In this document: in pieces, positions 1 to 9,966 of the stretch
Layout: each line of letters begins with the position of its first letter
How positions within the stretch are numbered: position 1 is the first letter of the stretch
From: Marmoricola sp.
GTDB lineage: Bacteria > Actinomycetota > Actinomycetes > Propionibacteriales > Nocardioidaceae
DNA: 64,000 nt
NCBI GenBank assembly: GCA_025965195.1
Contig: JAOPXK010000098.1
Coordinates: 21,335-85,334, forward strand
Direction: 5' to 3'
Translations under genes and position numbers: made by a program
Notes under the pieces: model-generated
What the model was told of the DNA's origin: nothing
Seen by the model: only the letters and a program-made list of their open reading frames with translations
Database searches by the model: none

Positions 1-519
1 CATCAGGATCGCCCGCCGCTGGTCGGTGGTCCGAAGGGACAGCACGACGGCGGCAATGCCGAAGGCGATGAAGGGACTGGCGAGCAGCTCGCCATTGACC
101 TCGAGGCCGCCGAGAAGCGGTGTGACGCTGAGCGCGGCGGCCGTGACAGCGGCCCAGCGGGACGCCGTACGACCGGCGAGGTGGTGGGCTGCCCGCGCCG
201 AACCGAGGACGAACAGTGCGGCGGCCAGGCAGCCGATCAGGCGCAGCGCGGGCAACCCCCCGAGCATGCTCGCGAGGCGAAAGATGCTGATCAGCAGCGG
301 CGGCCGGTCGACCCAGTAGTTGCCGTAGAGGGAGGTGCCGCCGCTGTGCCACTGCTTCGCGACGGCGAGGAAGCCGGCCTCGTCCTGTCCGACAGCCATC
401 CCGAGGAACGGCAGCCGGGTCAGCACGGCCACCGCGACGGACACCGGCACGACCCAGGACCCGACCCCGGCAAGCGGGCGCGCAACGACTGCCGCGGGGC
501 GCTCGAGGGCGGTGGTCAT
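1..519 (-). CDS. Glycosyltransferase family 39-like integral membrane protein, truncated by window edge (N-terminal part)
   Basis: ATG at 519 on minus strand, open to base 1: MTTALERPAAVV...TRLPFLGMAVGQDEAGFLAVAKQWHSGGTSLYGNYWVDRPPLLISIFRLASML...; hydrophobic, with a DE..F...WVDRPPL signature. Missing from ORF track because it runs off the edge. Confidence 0.75.
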   Translation of the reverse strand, partial: MTTALERPAAVVARPLAGVGSWVVPVSVAVAVLTRLPFLGMAVGQDEAGFLAVAKQWHSGGTSLYGNYWVDRPPLLISIFRLASMLGGLPALRLIGCLAAALFVLGSARAAHHLAGRTASRWAAVTAAALSVTPLLGGLEVNGELLASPFIAFGIAAVVLSLRTTDQRRAILM

Positions 520-592
520 GTGATCACAGTGCCCATTTGAACCTGACAGACACCTGACTACGTCGCGAGCAGACCGGGAACATCGCGAGGCG

Positions 593-1273
593 ATGCGGCA
601 CGATGACTTGGTGACCAGGATCGGTATCTGTGAGGACGACGAGGCGGTACGCCGTGTACTCGCCGATGCACTGCGCATGAACGGGTACGACGTCCTGATC
701 GCCCGCAACGGCCAGGAGGCGGTCCGCAACTTCGGTCCGGTCGACTCCGTCGACGTGATCATCGTGGACATCGGCCTGCCCGATGCCGATGGCCGGGACG
801 TCTGCCAGGCACTGCGGGCCGAGGGCCAGCACGCGCCGGTGCTGTTCCTGACGGCCCTCGACGGTGTGCACGACCGCGTCGCCGGCTTCCACGCCGGCGG
901 GGACGACTACGTGGCCAAGCCGTTCGCGATCGCCGAGGTACTCGCGCGCGTCGCCGCACTGCACAAGCGGACCCGGCCCGCGCCCGAGGGCTCGACCGGG
1001 TTGCGGCTCGACCCCGACCGCTTCTCCGTCCGGTGGGCCGACAACGAGCAACAGCTCACCCCGACCGAGTTTCGCCTCCTCGCGGCGATCGCGGCCAACC
1101 CCGGTGCCGTCGTACGCCGTCGTGCAGCCGTTGCCGCGGCCTGGCCAGACGGCGCGATCGTGCACGAGAACACCCTCGACACCTACATCCGCCGGCTGCG
1201 GGTCAAGCTGGCAGCCGTCGAGTCGCCGGTGCAGCTCAAGACCGTCCGTGGAGTCGGGTTCACCCTCCAATGA
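593..1273 (+). CDS. Two-component response regulator, OmpR/PhoB type (receiver + winged helix)
   Basis: RIGICEDDEAVRRVLADAL...DVIIVDIGLPDADG...FLTALD...GGDDYVAKPFAIAEVLARV plus C-terminal wHTH (LTPTEFRLLAAI...YIRRLRVKL...VRGVGFTLQ). Confidence 0.93.
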   Translation: MRHDDLVTRIGICEDDEAVRRVLADALRMNGYDVLIARNGQEAVRNFGPVDSVDVIIVDIGLPDADGRDVCQALRAEGQHAPVLFLTALDGVHDRVAGFHAGGDDYVAKPFAIAEVLARVAALHKRTRPAPEGSTGLRLDPDRFSVRWADNEQQLTPTEFRLLAAIAANPGAVVRRRAAVAAAWPDGAIVHENTLDTYIRRLRVKLAAVESPVQLKTVRGVGFTLQ

Positions 1274-2568
1274 GGCTGCCCGGCCGGACCCTGCGCGCCC
1301 GGATCGTCTGGTCGACGGCCCTGGTCTCTGCCGTCGCGATGGCGGCGATGGTCGGTGCCGTCGTCGTCGTGCTCGGCGTCCTCACCAACCACAACATCAG
1401 CACCGCCCTGAACAACCAGCTGGCGGCCGTCACTGCCACCGTGCAGTTCAGCGCGACCGGCGGCGTCAGCCAGCTCGCGACGCCGGACGACGCGATCGAT
1501 GACACCACCTGGGTCTTCGACTCGCACGGTGCCCAGATAGTCGGGCCGCGAGTCGGCGAGCACGAACAGACGACCGCCGTGTCCCTTGCCTCCACCCGCG
1601 CGCGCGTGGAGATCGACCGGCGCGACCGGGCCTACCTGGCGGCGCCGATCACCATCGAGAAGACCGGAAAGGTCGGCGCCGTGGTCGTGGTCTCGGCCTC
1701 GCGGCAGCCCTACGAGACCAGCCGGGACATTGTCGCCGCCGGGCTGGTGCTCGTCGGGCTGCTTGTCGCGGCCGGCTCCGCGGCGATCGCGGCGTGGACC
1801 ATCCGACGCGCCCTGGAGCCGGTCGAGTCGATGGCCAAGCTTGCCGAGGACTGGAGCGAGCACGATCTCGAGTCGCGGTTCGTCGGTGTCGGGCACGACG
1901 AGATCTCCCAGCTCGGCAACACCCTCAACGTGCTGCTCGACCGGGTGGCCAACGCGATCCGGAGCGAGCAGCAGCTGACCTCCGAGCTCGCTCACGAGCT
2001 GCGCACCCCGCTGACGGCGATCCGCGGTGAGGCCGAGCTCGGCATGATGATCAGCCCCGACGAGCGGCTGACCCGGATCGTCGACCTGACGGACCGGATG
2101 ACGAGCACCATCAACACCTTGCTCGCGGTCGCCCGAGGGCACGACAGCACCGGCACCCGGTGCTTCACGTCCGAGGTGATCGCGATGGCGCTCGCCGACC
2201 TGCCCGCCACCGCCCTGCGGATCCAGACCGTCGGGCCCGATCTGCTGGTCTCGGCTCCCGTGGAGCTCGCCGTACGAGCCCTGGCGCCTCTCGTGGTCAA
2301 CGCGGTCCAGCACGCCGCCTCCGAGGTGACCGTCACGGCGTCCGCCAACGGGCGAGGGGTGGAGATCAGCGTCTCCGATGACGGCGCAGGTCTGGCCGCC
2401 GCCGATCCGGACGAGCTCTTCACGGCCGGCGTACGTGATGAGCAGAGCACCGGAGTCGGCCTCGGACTCGCCCTGTCCCGACGAGTGGCGCGGACCCTCG
2501 GTGGCGACGTCCTGGTCACCTCACCCTCGAGCCCGACCACCTTCACGCTGACCATGCTGCGCTTCTGA
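1270..2568 (+). CDS. Two-component sensor histidine kinase
   Basis: ATGA overlap with response regulator; two TM segments, HAMP-like region, SELAHELRTPLTAIRGEAEL H-box, VSDDGAGL and GVGLGLALSRRV ATPase motifs. Confidence 0.92.
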   Translation: MRLPGRTLRARIVWSTALVSAVAMAAMVGAVVVVLGVLTNHNISTALNNQLAAVTATVQFSATGGVSQLATPDDAIDDTTWVFDSHGAQIVGPRVGEHEQTTAVSLASTRARVEIDRRDRAYLAAPITIEKTGKVGAVVVVSASRQPYETSRDIVAAGLVLVGLLVAAGSAAIAAWTIRRALEPVESMAKLAEDWSEHDLESRFVGVGHDEISQLGNTLNVLLDRVANAIRSEQQLTSELAHELRTPLTAIRGEAELGMMISPDERLTRIVDLTDRMTSTINTLLAVARGHDSTGTRCFTSEVIAMALADLPATALRIQTVGPDLLVSAPVELAVRALAPLVVNAVQHAASEVTVTASANGRGVEISVSDDGAGLAAADPDELFTAGVRDEQSTGVGLGLALSRRVARTLGGDVLVTSPSSPTTFTLTMLRF

Positions 2569-2848
2569 GGTCGTCAACCAGACTGGTCTGAGCCACTCGC
2601 CTGCGGCGGGCTGCTGTCGCCGTACCCGCGCGACCACGGCACGCCTGCTCAGCGTGAGATCAGGGCAGATCGAGCGCGAGGTCTGGTCGATCACCACGCG
2701 AACCTGCCGGTCGCAAGGACCTCGGTCAGGGTGCGCGCTGCCGGACGGCCGCAGCACATCGATACGAGGCGACCAGTCCCCAGCTCTTACCTGGGCCCGC
2801 GCATGAGTGGTAGACGGGGAAGCAACCATTTCGATCAAGGAGAGCAGC

Positions 2849-3457
2849 ATGATCATTTCCATCCTGGGCACGGGTCGTGTTGCCAGCGCGATCGGTCACG
2901 GCCTGGTCAAGGCCGGGCACGAGCTCGTTTTCGGATCGCGGAGCGGGCATGCGTCCGGCCTGCCGGGCCGAGTCACCTCTCTGGCCGAGGCGGCCTCGGT
3001 CGGAGAGGTGATCGTCAACGCGACGCCCGGCGTGAGTGCGCTCGAGACCTTGAAGGCGATCGGCTCGGGGCCGCTCGGCGCCAAGGTCTTGATCGACGTG
3101 AGCAACGCGATCTCGGACGGATTCGTTCTCGCCTACCCGAACGCGAGCGTCGCCTCCGCGATCCAGGACGAGTTCCCGGCCGTTTCGGTGGTCAAGACCC
3201 TCAACACGGTCCACGCCCAGGTGATGGCTGCACCAGGCAGCCTGGCTTCGCCGTCCCTCGTCTTCCTGTCCGGTAACAGCCCGGACGGAAAGGCCACAGT
3301 CTCTGAACTGCTCGCGGATCTTGGGTGGTCCCCGGACGCACAGGTGGACCTGGGTGACATCAGCACTGCCCGAGCGACCGAGCACTACATCTTCTTCTCG
3401 TCCGCCCTCACTCAGGCGATCGGCTCGACACAGTGGAACCTCGCTGTCGTCGAGTGA
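2849..3457 (+). CDS. NADPH-dependent F420 reductase / NAD(P)-binding oxidoreductase family
   Basis: MIISILGTGRVASAIGHGLVKAGHELVFGSRS N-terminal Rossmann motif; RBS-like AAGGAGAG upstream. Confidence 0.8.
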   Translation: MIISILGTGRVASAIGHGLVKAGHELVFGSRSGHASGLPGRVTSLAEAASVGEVIVNATPGVSALETLKAIGSGPLGAKVLIDVSNAISDGFVLAYPNASVASAIQDEFPAVSVVKTLNTVHAQVMAAPGSLASPSLVFLSGNSPDGKATVSELLADLGWSPDAQVDLGDISTARATEHYIFFSSALTQAIGSTQWNLAVVE

Positions 3458-3554
3458 GTCTCCCACCAGGGCGGGCTGTCGCTCAGCCGGATGCCGCGCG
3501 TTCAGCCTGTCGCAGACAGGTACGCGCGCGCGTTTGCGCAGGTCAGACGCAAAA

Positions 3555-3576
3555 TGCCCGCCACGGGGGCGGGCAC
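3555..3576. terminator. GC-rich hairpin between oxidoreductase gene and tRNA-Arg
   Basis: tgcccgccacgggggcgggca stem-loop. Confidence 0.5.
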
Positions 3577-3585
3577 TTCGCCTTG

Positions 3586-3658
3586 CGCGCTTGGAGGGAT
3601 TCGAACCCCCAACCTTCTGATCCGTAGTCAGATGCTCTATCCGTTGAGCTACAAGCGC
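3586..3658 (-). tRNA. tRNA-Arg (anticodon ACG)
   Basis: Reverse complement GCGCTTGTAGCTCAACGGATAGAGCATCTGACTACGGATCAGAAGGTTGGGGGTTCGAATCCCTCCAAGCGC; cloverleaf with 7-bp acceptor, anticodon loop CTACGGA. Confidence 0.95.
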
Positions 3659-4045
3659 CTAGCCGGTTGGGCGGAAGGAATCGTAGCGCGCGGCGGACAC
3701 GGGCGCGAAATCGGAGGGCGCGAGATCGCGCCCGGCCCCGAGATCAGCGCCTTCGAGCCGGGCCAGGGAAGCGCTCGACCGTGAGCCTCGTCACGGCATT
3801 CCGGCCTTGATCGATCCAATAGTCCGAAATGCACCCGCCGGGTACATTCGCGGGCAACCCGGGTTACTTCCGAGCCTCCTGTTCGGCGTACTTTGGGGAA
3901 CACAACAAAATCGCCTGCAACGACGCCCGCGATCTGCAGAACTCAACGACACTGTTCCGTCGATACGCTCGACGGCCGACGACGCTTTTCCCCCGGACTG
4001 AATCCGTGGACGGGCCCGTCGCGAATGCTCGAGAGGGAAACTGGC

Positions 4046-5878
4046 ATGACTGCCGATACGTCGACCACCACCGCAACAGATGCGGCCGCTCCGACCAGCC
4101 ATGAGGGCATCCTCAATTGGGTCAACGAGATCGCGGCACTGACCCAGCCCGAGAACATTCACTGGGTGACCGGCTCCGATGAGGAGTGGACCGAGCTGAC
4201 CGACGCACTCGTCGCGTCCGGCACCTTCATCAAGCTCGATGAGAAGAAGAAGCCGAACTCCTACTACGCGGCCTCCGACCCCACCGACGTGGCGCGCGTC
4301 GAGGACCGCACCTACATCTGCTCGGTCGATGAAAAGGATTGCGGGCCCACCAACAACTGGATGGACCCGAACGAGATGAAGGACATCATGCGCGGGCTGT
4401 ACGCCGGCTGCATGAAGGGCCGCACCATGTACGTCATCCCGTTCGTGATGGGTCACGTCGAGGCCGAGAGCCCGATGTTCGGCGTGGAGATCACCGACTC
4501 GGCGTACGTCACCGCCTCGATGCGGGTGATGGCGCGCGTCGGCACCAAGGTTCTCGCCCGGATGGAGGAGCTCAACGCAGACTTCGTGCCCGCCCTGCAC
4601 TCGGTCGGCGCCCCCCTCGAAGAGGGCCAGGCCGACGTCAAGTGGCCCTGCAACGACACCAAGTACATCGTCCAGTTCCCCGAGGAGCGGATGATCTGGA
4701 GCTTCGGTTCCGGCTACGGCGGCAACGCCCTGCTCGGCAAGAAGTGCTACGCGCTCCGCATCGCCTCCGTGATGGCGCGTGACGAGGGCTGGCTCGCCGA
4801 GCACATGCTGATCCTCAAGCTCACCTCGCCGGCCGGTGTCACCAAGTACATCGCCGCCGCGTTCCCGAGCGCCTGTGGCAAGACCAACCTCGCCATGCTG
4901 GCGCCGACCATCCCGGGCTGGAAGGTCGAGGCGATCGGCGACGACATCGCCTGGATGCGCATCGGCGACGACGGCCGGCTGTGGGCGGTCAACCCGGAGT
5001 ACGGCTTCTTCGGCGTTGCTCCCGGCACCAACCAGGACACCAACCCCAACGCGATGAAGACCATCGAGATCGGCAACTCGGTCTTCACCAACGTCGCGCT
5101 CACCGATGACGGCGACGTCTGGTGGGAGGGCCTGGAGAACCCGCCGGCCCACGCAACCTCGTGGAAGGGCGAGCCCTGGACCCCGGAGTCCACCGAGCTC
5201 AGCTCGCACCCCAACTCGCGCTACTGCACCCCGATCAAGCAGTGCCCGATCCTGGCGCCGGAGTACGACGACCCGCGTGGTGTCCCGATCGACGCGATCC
5301 TCTTCGGTGGCCGTCGCAAGACGACCATTCCGCTGGTGACCGAGGCCCGCGACTGGGTCCACGGCACGTTCATGGGCGCGACCCTGTCGTCCGAGACGAC
5401 TGCTGCCGCGGTCGGCGAGGTCGGCATCGTGCGGCGCGACCCGATGGCGATGTTGCCGTTCATCGGCTACAACGCCGGTGACTACTTCAACCACTGGATC
5501 ACGATCGGCAAGGACAACGACGCCTCGAAGCTCCCGAAGATCTTCTACGTCAACTGGTTCCGTCGTGACGAGGACGGTGGCTTCCTGTGGCCGGGATTCG
5601 GCGAGAACAGCCGGGTCCTCAAGTGGGTCATCGAGCGCATGGACGGGATGGCTGAAGGCGTCGAGACCCCGATCGGCTACGTGCCGGCGCCGGGTGCGCT
5701 CGACGTCGACGGACTCGACGTGACTCCCGAGCACATGGCGCAGGCCCTCAAGGTCGACATCGAGGAGTGGAAGGCCGAGATCCCACAGATCACCGAGTGG
5801 TTCGAGAAGTTCGGCGACTCGCTGCCCGCCGTGCTCTGGACCGAGCTCGACGGCCTGAAGGCACGTCTGGGTCTCTGA
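4046..5878 (+). CDS. pckG: Phosphoenolpyruvate carboxykinase (GTP)
   Basis: [48 protein letters not shown]...[15 protein letters not shown]...GDDIAWM...; full-length GTP-PEPCK. Confidence 0.96.
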   Translation: MTADTSTTTATDAAAPTSHEGILNWVNEIAALTQPENIHWVTGSDEEWTELTDALVASGTFIKLDEKKKPNSYYAASDPTDVARVEDRTYICSVDEKDCGPTNNWMDPNEMKDIMRGLYAGCMKGRTMYVIPFVMGHVEAESPMFGVEITDSAYVTASMRVMARVGTKVLARMEELNADFVPALHSVGAPLEEGQADVKWPCNDTKYIVQFPEERMIWSFGSGYGGNALLGKKCYALRIASVMARDEGWLAEHMLILKLTSPAGVTKYIAAAFPSACGKTNLAMLAPTIPGWKVEAIGDDIAWMRIGDDGRLWAVNPEYGFFGVAPGTNQDTNPNAMKTIEIGNSVFTNVALTDDGDVWWEGLENPPAHATSWKGEPWTPESTELSSHPNSRYCTPIKQCPILAPEYDDPRGVPIDAILFGGRRKTTIPLVTEARDWVHGTFMGATLSSETTAAAVGEVGIVRRDPMAMLPFIGYNAGDYFNHWITIGKDNDASKLPKIFYVNWFRRDEDGGFLWPGFGENSRVLKWVIERMDGMAEGVETPIGYVPAPGALDVDGLDVTPEHMAQALKVDIEEWKAEIPQITEWFEKFGDSLPAVLWTELDGLKARLGL

Positions 5879-5927
5879 GGTCGCTACCAACCGGTAGGTC
5901 ATTCGACCAACCTGCGTGCAGCATGAA

Positions 5928-5953
5928 GGCCGCACCCCTCGTGGGGTGCGGCC
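5928..5953 (+). terminator. Rho-independent-like terminator after pckG
   Basis: ggccgcacccc-tcg(t)-ggggtgcggcc near-perfect hairpin followed by gttcgtgctttt. Confidence 0.8.
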
Positions 5954-6013
5954 GTTCGTGCTTTTCGCAGGCATCTTCGACATCGCGCGCCGCTCACCTG
6001 TTTAATCGACGAC

Positions 6014-7057
6014 GTGAGCATCGAGTACGGGGCAGAGCATCGGCGGCTTCTGGAAACGCGTGCGAGCGTGCTCTACCGGGAGGCGGTCGAGCACGGCTCC
6101 GTCCAACGCGATGACCCGCGTTTCGCCGACGGCACCGTCGACCGTCCGAGCCTCGATCTGCTCACCGATCTCGGGCTGCTGGCCCTGGATCCGACCACCG
6201 GCAGCTACGTTCCCGTGGACCCAGCGACCGTCCAGTCCCGCGTCGTCGCCCCGATGGGCCAGATGGCGGCCGACCTGCTCACCGAGTCGACCAGCTGGGC
6301 CAACACCTTCGGCGCGCTCGGCCAGGTCTTCCGGCGTACGGCGCTGGGCGGCAGCCCGATCACCGAGCTACGCGGCTACGCCAACATCAACCGTTTCATC
6401 CAGGCCGCCGTCGGCGACGCCGAGAAGGAGCTGCTCACGGCTCAGCCGGCGGGCGCCCGGTCGGCAGCAACGCTGAAGGTCGCCATCGAGCGCGACCTCC
6501 GCGCCCTGGAACGCGGCATCACGCTGCGCACGCTCTATCAGCACTCGGCCCGCCGGAGCATCGCGACGCGGGAGTACGCCGAGGAGGTGAGCCGGCACGG
6601 GGCCGAGATCCGCACGCTCGACGAGTTCTTCAACCGGCTGATCGTGGTCGACCGGGTGCTCGCGATCGTGCCGGGCGTCGAAGGCACTCACGTCGCGATC
6701 GCGATCCATGACAAGAGCCTGGTCGCCTACCTGGTCGACATCTTCGACCGCTACTGGGAGCGCGCCCGCGCCTTCGCCGACCGTGAGGAAGCCACTGCCC
6801 GCGACATCGCGGACGACGTGCACAACATGACGGTGCGGATGCTGGTCGAAGGCCACAGCGACCACGCGAGCGCGAAGCGAGTCGGGGTCAGCACCAGGAC
6901 CTACGCGGGCTACGTGGCCGCGCTCAAGGACGAGTACGGCGCTCAGACCCGCTTCCAGCTCGGCTATGCGATGGGCCAGCTCGAGGCCAAGAACGGTCGA
7001 CGACGGAATTCGCAGCTGGAGCCTCCGGAGGAGAACAACAGGATGATCGTGCCCTGA
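6014..7057 (+). CDS. LuxR-like helix-turn-helix transcriptional regulator (atypical, 347 aa)
   Basis: C-terminal ...MLVEGHSDHASAKRVGVSTRTYAGYVAALKDEYGAQTRFQLGYAMGQ resembles the LuxR-type HTH of actinobacterial regulators; N-terminal helical region with no recognised sensor domain. Confidence 0.65.
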   Translation: MSIEYGAEHRRLLETRASVLYREAVEHGSVQRDDPRFADGTVDRPSLDLLTDLGLLALDPTTGSYVPVDPATVQSRVVAPMGQMAADLLTESTSWANTFGALGQVFRRTALGGSPITELRGYANINRFIQAAVGDAEKELLTAQPAGARSAATLKVAIERDLRALERGITLRTLYQHSARRSIATREYAEEVSRHGAEIRTLDEFFNRLIVVDRVLAIVPGVEGTHVAIAIHDKSLVAYLVDIFDRYWERARAFADREEATARDIADDVHNMTVRMLVEGHSDHASAKRVGVSTRTYAGYVAALKDEYGAQTRFQLGYAMGQLEAKNGRRRNSQLEPPEENNRMIVP

Positions 7058-7070
7058 AAAAGATCGAGGG

Positions 7071-7098
7071 CGGCAGACCCGAGGTCCGCCGCCCTCTA
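7071..7098. terminator. Hairpin between convergent regulator and small-peptide gene
   Basis: gagggcggcagacccgaggtccgccgccctc inverted repeat (arms gagggcggc / gccgccctc). Confidence 0.55.
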
Positions 7099-7173
7099 AC
7101 GAGACGGCCGGGGGGGTGGCTGGACGTTGTGCCGGGGGGCGACTTGGCGTCCTCGTCTCGAGTCTTGGAAGGC

Positions 7174-7326
7174 CTAGTCCCAGCCGGTGTCCAGCATTGA
7201 GTGATAGGTCGTACGGGATGCGTGGTCGCTGACTGCTTGCGCGGGGGCAGCAACCGCACCGACCACGAAGCCGAGAGCGACTATGGCGGCGGCTGCCGCT
7301 TTCGCCACCGAGGAGAACTTGCTCAT
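7174..7326 (-). CDS. Small secreted peptide precursor (50 aa; predicted Sec signal peptide + ~19-aa mature peptide)
   Basis: Manual translation from ATG 7326: MSKFSSVAKAAAAAIVALGFVVGAVAAPAQA|VSDHASRTTYHSMLDTGWD*; positively charged N-terminus, hydrophobic core, AQA cleavage-like site; GAAGGG upstream as RBS. Below the ORF-track length cut-off. Confidence 0.6.
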   Translation of the reverse strand: MSKFSSVAKAAAAAIVALGFVVGAVAAPAQAVSDHASRTTYHSMLDTGWD

Positions 7327-7501
7327 GGTGATGACCCTTCGTTTGGCCCGGTTGCTCCGGCCGGGCTAGGTCAAGTGTCGGGCACGGTCAGCCGCAGGCC
7401 CATAGCGCGGCGACCTCATCAAAGTGCACTGCATGTTTCTGCAACTTCTTGTAGACGCAACAACACCCCGAGACCTGGTGGACTCGGGGTGCTGTGACCT
7501 G

Positions 7502-7590
7502 CGGAGGTGGGGAGATTTGAACTCCCGACAGGGATTAACCTGAACCCGCTTAGCAGGCGGGCGCCATAAACCGGACTAGGCGACACCTCC
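7502..7590 (-). tRNA. tRNA-Ser (anticodon GCT)
   Basis: Reverse complement GGAGGTGTCGCCTAGTCCGGTTTATGGCGCCCGCCTGCTAAGCGGG...GAGTTCAAATCTCCCCACCTCC; long variable arm, anticodon loop CTGCTAA. Confidence 0.94.
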
Positions 7591-7655
7591 AGAACGCGAG
7601 CACAGATTACCCATGCCGACCGGGTGTCGCCCAATCGGGCCCGTACCCGCCCCGC

Positions 7656-8141
7656 TCAGCCGAGCCGGCGGTAGCCGTGACCCCGGTCGAGGTGCCCCTG
7701 AAGGTCCTTGACGAAGACCTCCCGATCGCCCGCAAGGAGCTCGACCGGGACGGTCGTGGTGCGTCCGTCCCGGAGGCGGAGGATCACACAGGGAGCGTTC
7801 GCCACGGTGGTGGTCTGCAGGTCTTCGACGTCGCTCCAGCGAGCCGCCTTGGTGCCGGCGCCGCGGATGAACCGGACCTGGTAGCCCACCGCGTCGAGGC
7901 GTACGACGTACCAGCGGCGCACCAGCAGGAAGCCCAGGGTGAAAACGCCGATCACGGCCAGGATGATCACCCCGGACAGGATGTCCTTCGACAGGCCCAG
8001 CACCATGACCAGCACCGTCATCAGCACCAGGACCGCTCCGATCGCGACCAGCACGGTGCCCATCAGCCGGGCGCGAAGCTGCGGCGAGAGCCCGTAGTCA
8101 GTGGGCGCGTCGGGGGATGCGGGAACACCGGAATCGGTCAC
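7656..8141 (-). CDS. PH-domain-like membrane protein
   Basis: Two hydrophobic TM segments followed by WYVVRLDAVGYQVRFIRGAGTKAARWSDVEDLQTTT...ILRLRDGRTTTVPV. Confidence 0.6.
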   Translation of the reverse strand: MTDSGVPASPDAPTDYGLSPQLRARLMGTVLVAIGAVLVLMTVLVMVLGLSKDILSGVIILAVIGVFTLGFLLVRRWYVVRLDAVGYQVRFIRGAGTKAARWSDVEDLQTTTVANAPCVILRLRDGRTTTVPVELLAGDREVFVKDLQGHLDRGHGYRRLG

Positions 8142-8268
8142 CCGGTGATTACATCTTCAAGTGGCCGAGATCGCCAATCGGGTGCGGACCACTCTTGTTT
8201 AACAACGTGATCCGAGTCACACTCAAGATTCCATCTGAGCACGCGACCAATCGTGGAGGTGGGTGCTG

Positions 8269-8628
8269 ATGGCGACGTTGGAAGACGCAATCGACGAGCT
8301 GCGACAGGCCCTGAACGACAGCCGAATCGCGCAGAACTGGCGGTGGCTGGTCCGGCAGAAGCTCTCCGCCGTCAAGGATGCCCTGGCCGATGAGCAGGTG
8401 CGCTACTTCGACGGCTGGCTCACCGCCAAGGCAAGTGTGTCCGACCGTGACCGGACCCAGCTGCTGGCCCGCATCGGTGCACTCGGCCCGCGGGTACTCG
8501 AACGCCTCGACGCCGAACGTGCCCGCACCGAGCTCGGCCGGCTGGTGGCGGACCTCGAGCGCTTCCGGCAACGGCTGCACGACCTCGCCTACGACAGCGT
8601 GTCGATGGAGATCGGCGGCTCCGAGTAG
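8269..8628 (+). CDS. Conserved hypothetical protein (~120 aa, helical)
   Basis: MATLEDAIDELRQALNDSRIAQNWRWLVRQKLSAVKDAL...; RBS-like GTGGAGG upstream. Confidence 0.6.
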   Translation: MATLEDAIDELRQALNDSRIAQNWRWLVRQKLSAVKDALADEQVRYFDGWLTAKASVSDRDRTQLLARIGALGPRVLERLDAERARTELGRLVADLERFRQRLHDLAYDSVSMEIGGSE

Positions 8629-8653
8629 GTCTGGACCGGTCGCGGAGCCTTGG

Positions 8654-8742
8654 CAGAGGGGGCGGGATTCGAACCCGCGGCTGACATCACTGCCAGCGAC
8701 CGCTTTCAAGGCGGTTCCGATCGGCCACTCCGGCACCCCTCC
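8654..8742 (-). tRNA. tRNA-Ser (anticodon TGA)
   Basis: Reverse complement GGAGGGGTGCCGGAGTGGCCGATCGGAACCGCCTTGAAAGCGGTCGCTGGC...GGGTTCGAATCCCGCCCCCTCT; anticodon loop CTTGAAA. Confidence 0.94.
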
Positions 8743-8832
8743 ATGTCCCGAGGGACTGGACGGAAGTCTAGTGGCCAGCATCCGCCGGCTTCGGCTGGCT
8801 GCTCGCGCGCCCGGCACGACCTGTTGGACCGG

Positions 8833-9900
8833 TCAGTTCAGGGCGTGCAGCCGGCCGGGTTCGGGACGATGCGCCTGTGCCTCTTCGACCCGGCGGGCCC
8901 GGCGGCCACGCGTCCCGGTGAAGGCCTGCTCGACCCGGATCACGGCGTACCCGAGAACCAGGCCGAGGACGAGGCTGTAGGCCAGTCCGAGCATCGTCGT
9001 ACTGAACGAGACCCCCTGGTCGGCGAGGCGACCCGTCGTGGGTGCGGTCACCGCGACACCGAACGCGCACACCCACCAACCCTGCCGGCGTCGGGCGCGC
9101 ATGAAGACGCCCCAGATCAGGGCCGGAATGCCGAGGAGTGCGTCGATCGGGTGGGGTACGGCCCCCAGCGCGGAGCGGGTCGAGTTGCGGAAGTCGTTGA
9201 CCCAGCCGACCAGCTCTGGTGAGCCCCACCTGCCCAGGGCTTCGGTGTAGGCGAGCGCGATCGCGAGAAGCAGGACCGCGCCGCCTGCAACGACGTATCC
9301 CCTGCGGCCGAGGCCGTGCAGGCCCGCTCCGAGCCGGTAGACCAGCGCGATCGACCCGACCAGTGAGGCCGCGAGGACGACATAGCCGAAGCGGTTGACG
9401 TCGAGCTGGACGGTGTAGCCCACGACGCCGAGCGAGGCGATGAAGGCGACCAGGACGGCGACCAGGACCTCCCTCGCGGCGCCCTTGAACGTCGCGGCCG
9501 GTGTCGTGGCCAGCACCGCGAGCATCGCCCCGAGTACGCCGGTCGCCGCAGCCGATCCGGCAAGCAGCGGAGTCCACTGGGTCAGCAGCCCGACGAGGAC
9601 GACAACGCTGCTGAGCACGCCTCCCCACAGGATCCGGCCGCCCGTGCGCGAGGCGAGACCGAGGGTGAAGCAGACGGTCAACGCGCCGGCAGCGATCCGG
9701 GAGTAGTCGGTCGGGACATCGGAGAAGCGGTCGAAGCCAAGGACCCCGGACGCCGCCGCCACGACGAGGAACCAGACCGGCTGGCTGATCCTGACTCGGA
9801 ACCGACGCTGTCTGGGGTCACTGGTTTTTTTGGCGCGGACCTTCTTGACCGGAGTTGCCCGGCGGCGACCAGTCGAGCGGTCAGCACGCGACACGGACAA
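8833..9900 (-). CDS. Multi-pass membrane protein, hypothetical
   Basis: 355-aa ORF with many hydrophobic segments; basic N-terminus (STGRRRATPVKKVRAKKTSDPRQRRFRVRIS). Confidence 0.65.
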   Translation of the reverse strand: MSVSRADRSTGRRRATPVKKVRAKKTSDPRQRRFRVRISQPVWFLVVAAASGVLGFDRFSDVPTDYSRIAAGALTVCFTLGLASRTGGRILWGGVLSSVVVLVGLLTQWTPLLAGSAAATGVLGAMLAVLATTPAATFKGAAREVLVAVLVAFIASLGVVGYTVQLDVNRFGYVVLAASLVGSIALVYRLGAGLHGLGRRGYVVAGGAVLLLAIALAYTEALGRWGSPELVGWVNDFRNSTRSALGAVPHPIDALLGIPALIWGVFMRARRRQGWWVCAFGVAVTAPTTGRLADQGVSFSTTMLGLAYSLVLGLVLGYAVIRVEQAFTGTRGRRARRVEEAQAHRPEPGRLHALN

Positions 9901-9966
9901 GTCCTCCTGAGGCTGCCTGCAAGGGCGATCGGCGGGTCGGCTGGCCGACCCGCCGAGGATACGTGA

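Noticed and set aside
3791-5983. 730-aa minus-strand ORF antisense to pckG
   Set aside because: Shadow ORF from high-GC codon bias; no recognisable motifs and fully overlaps the well-supported PEPCK.
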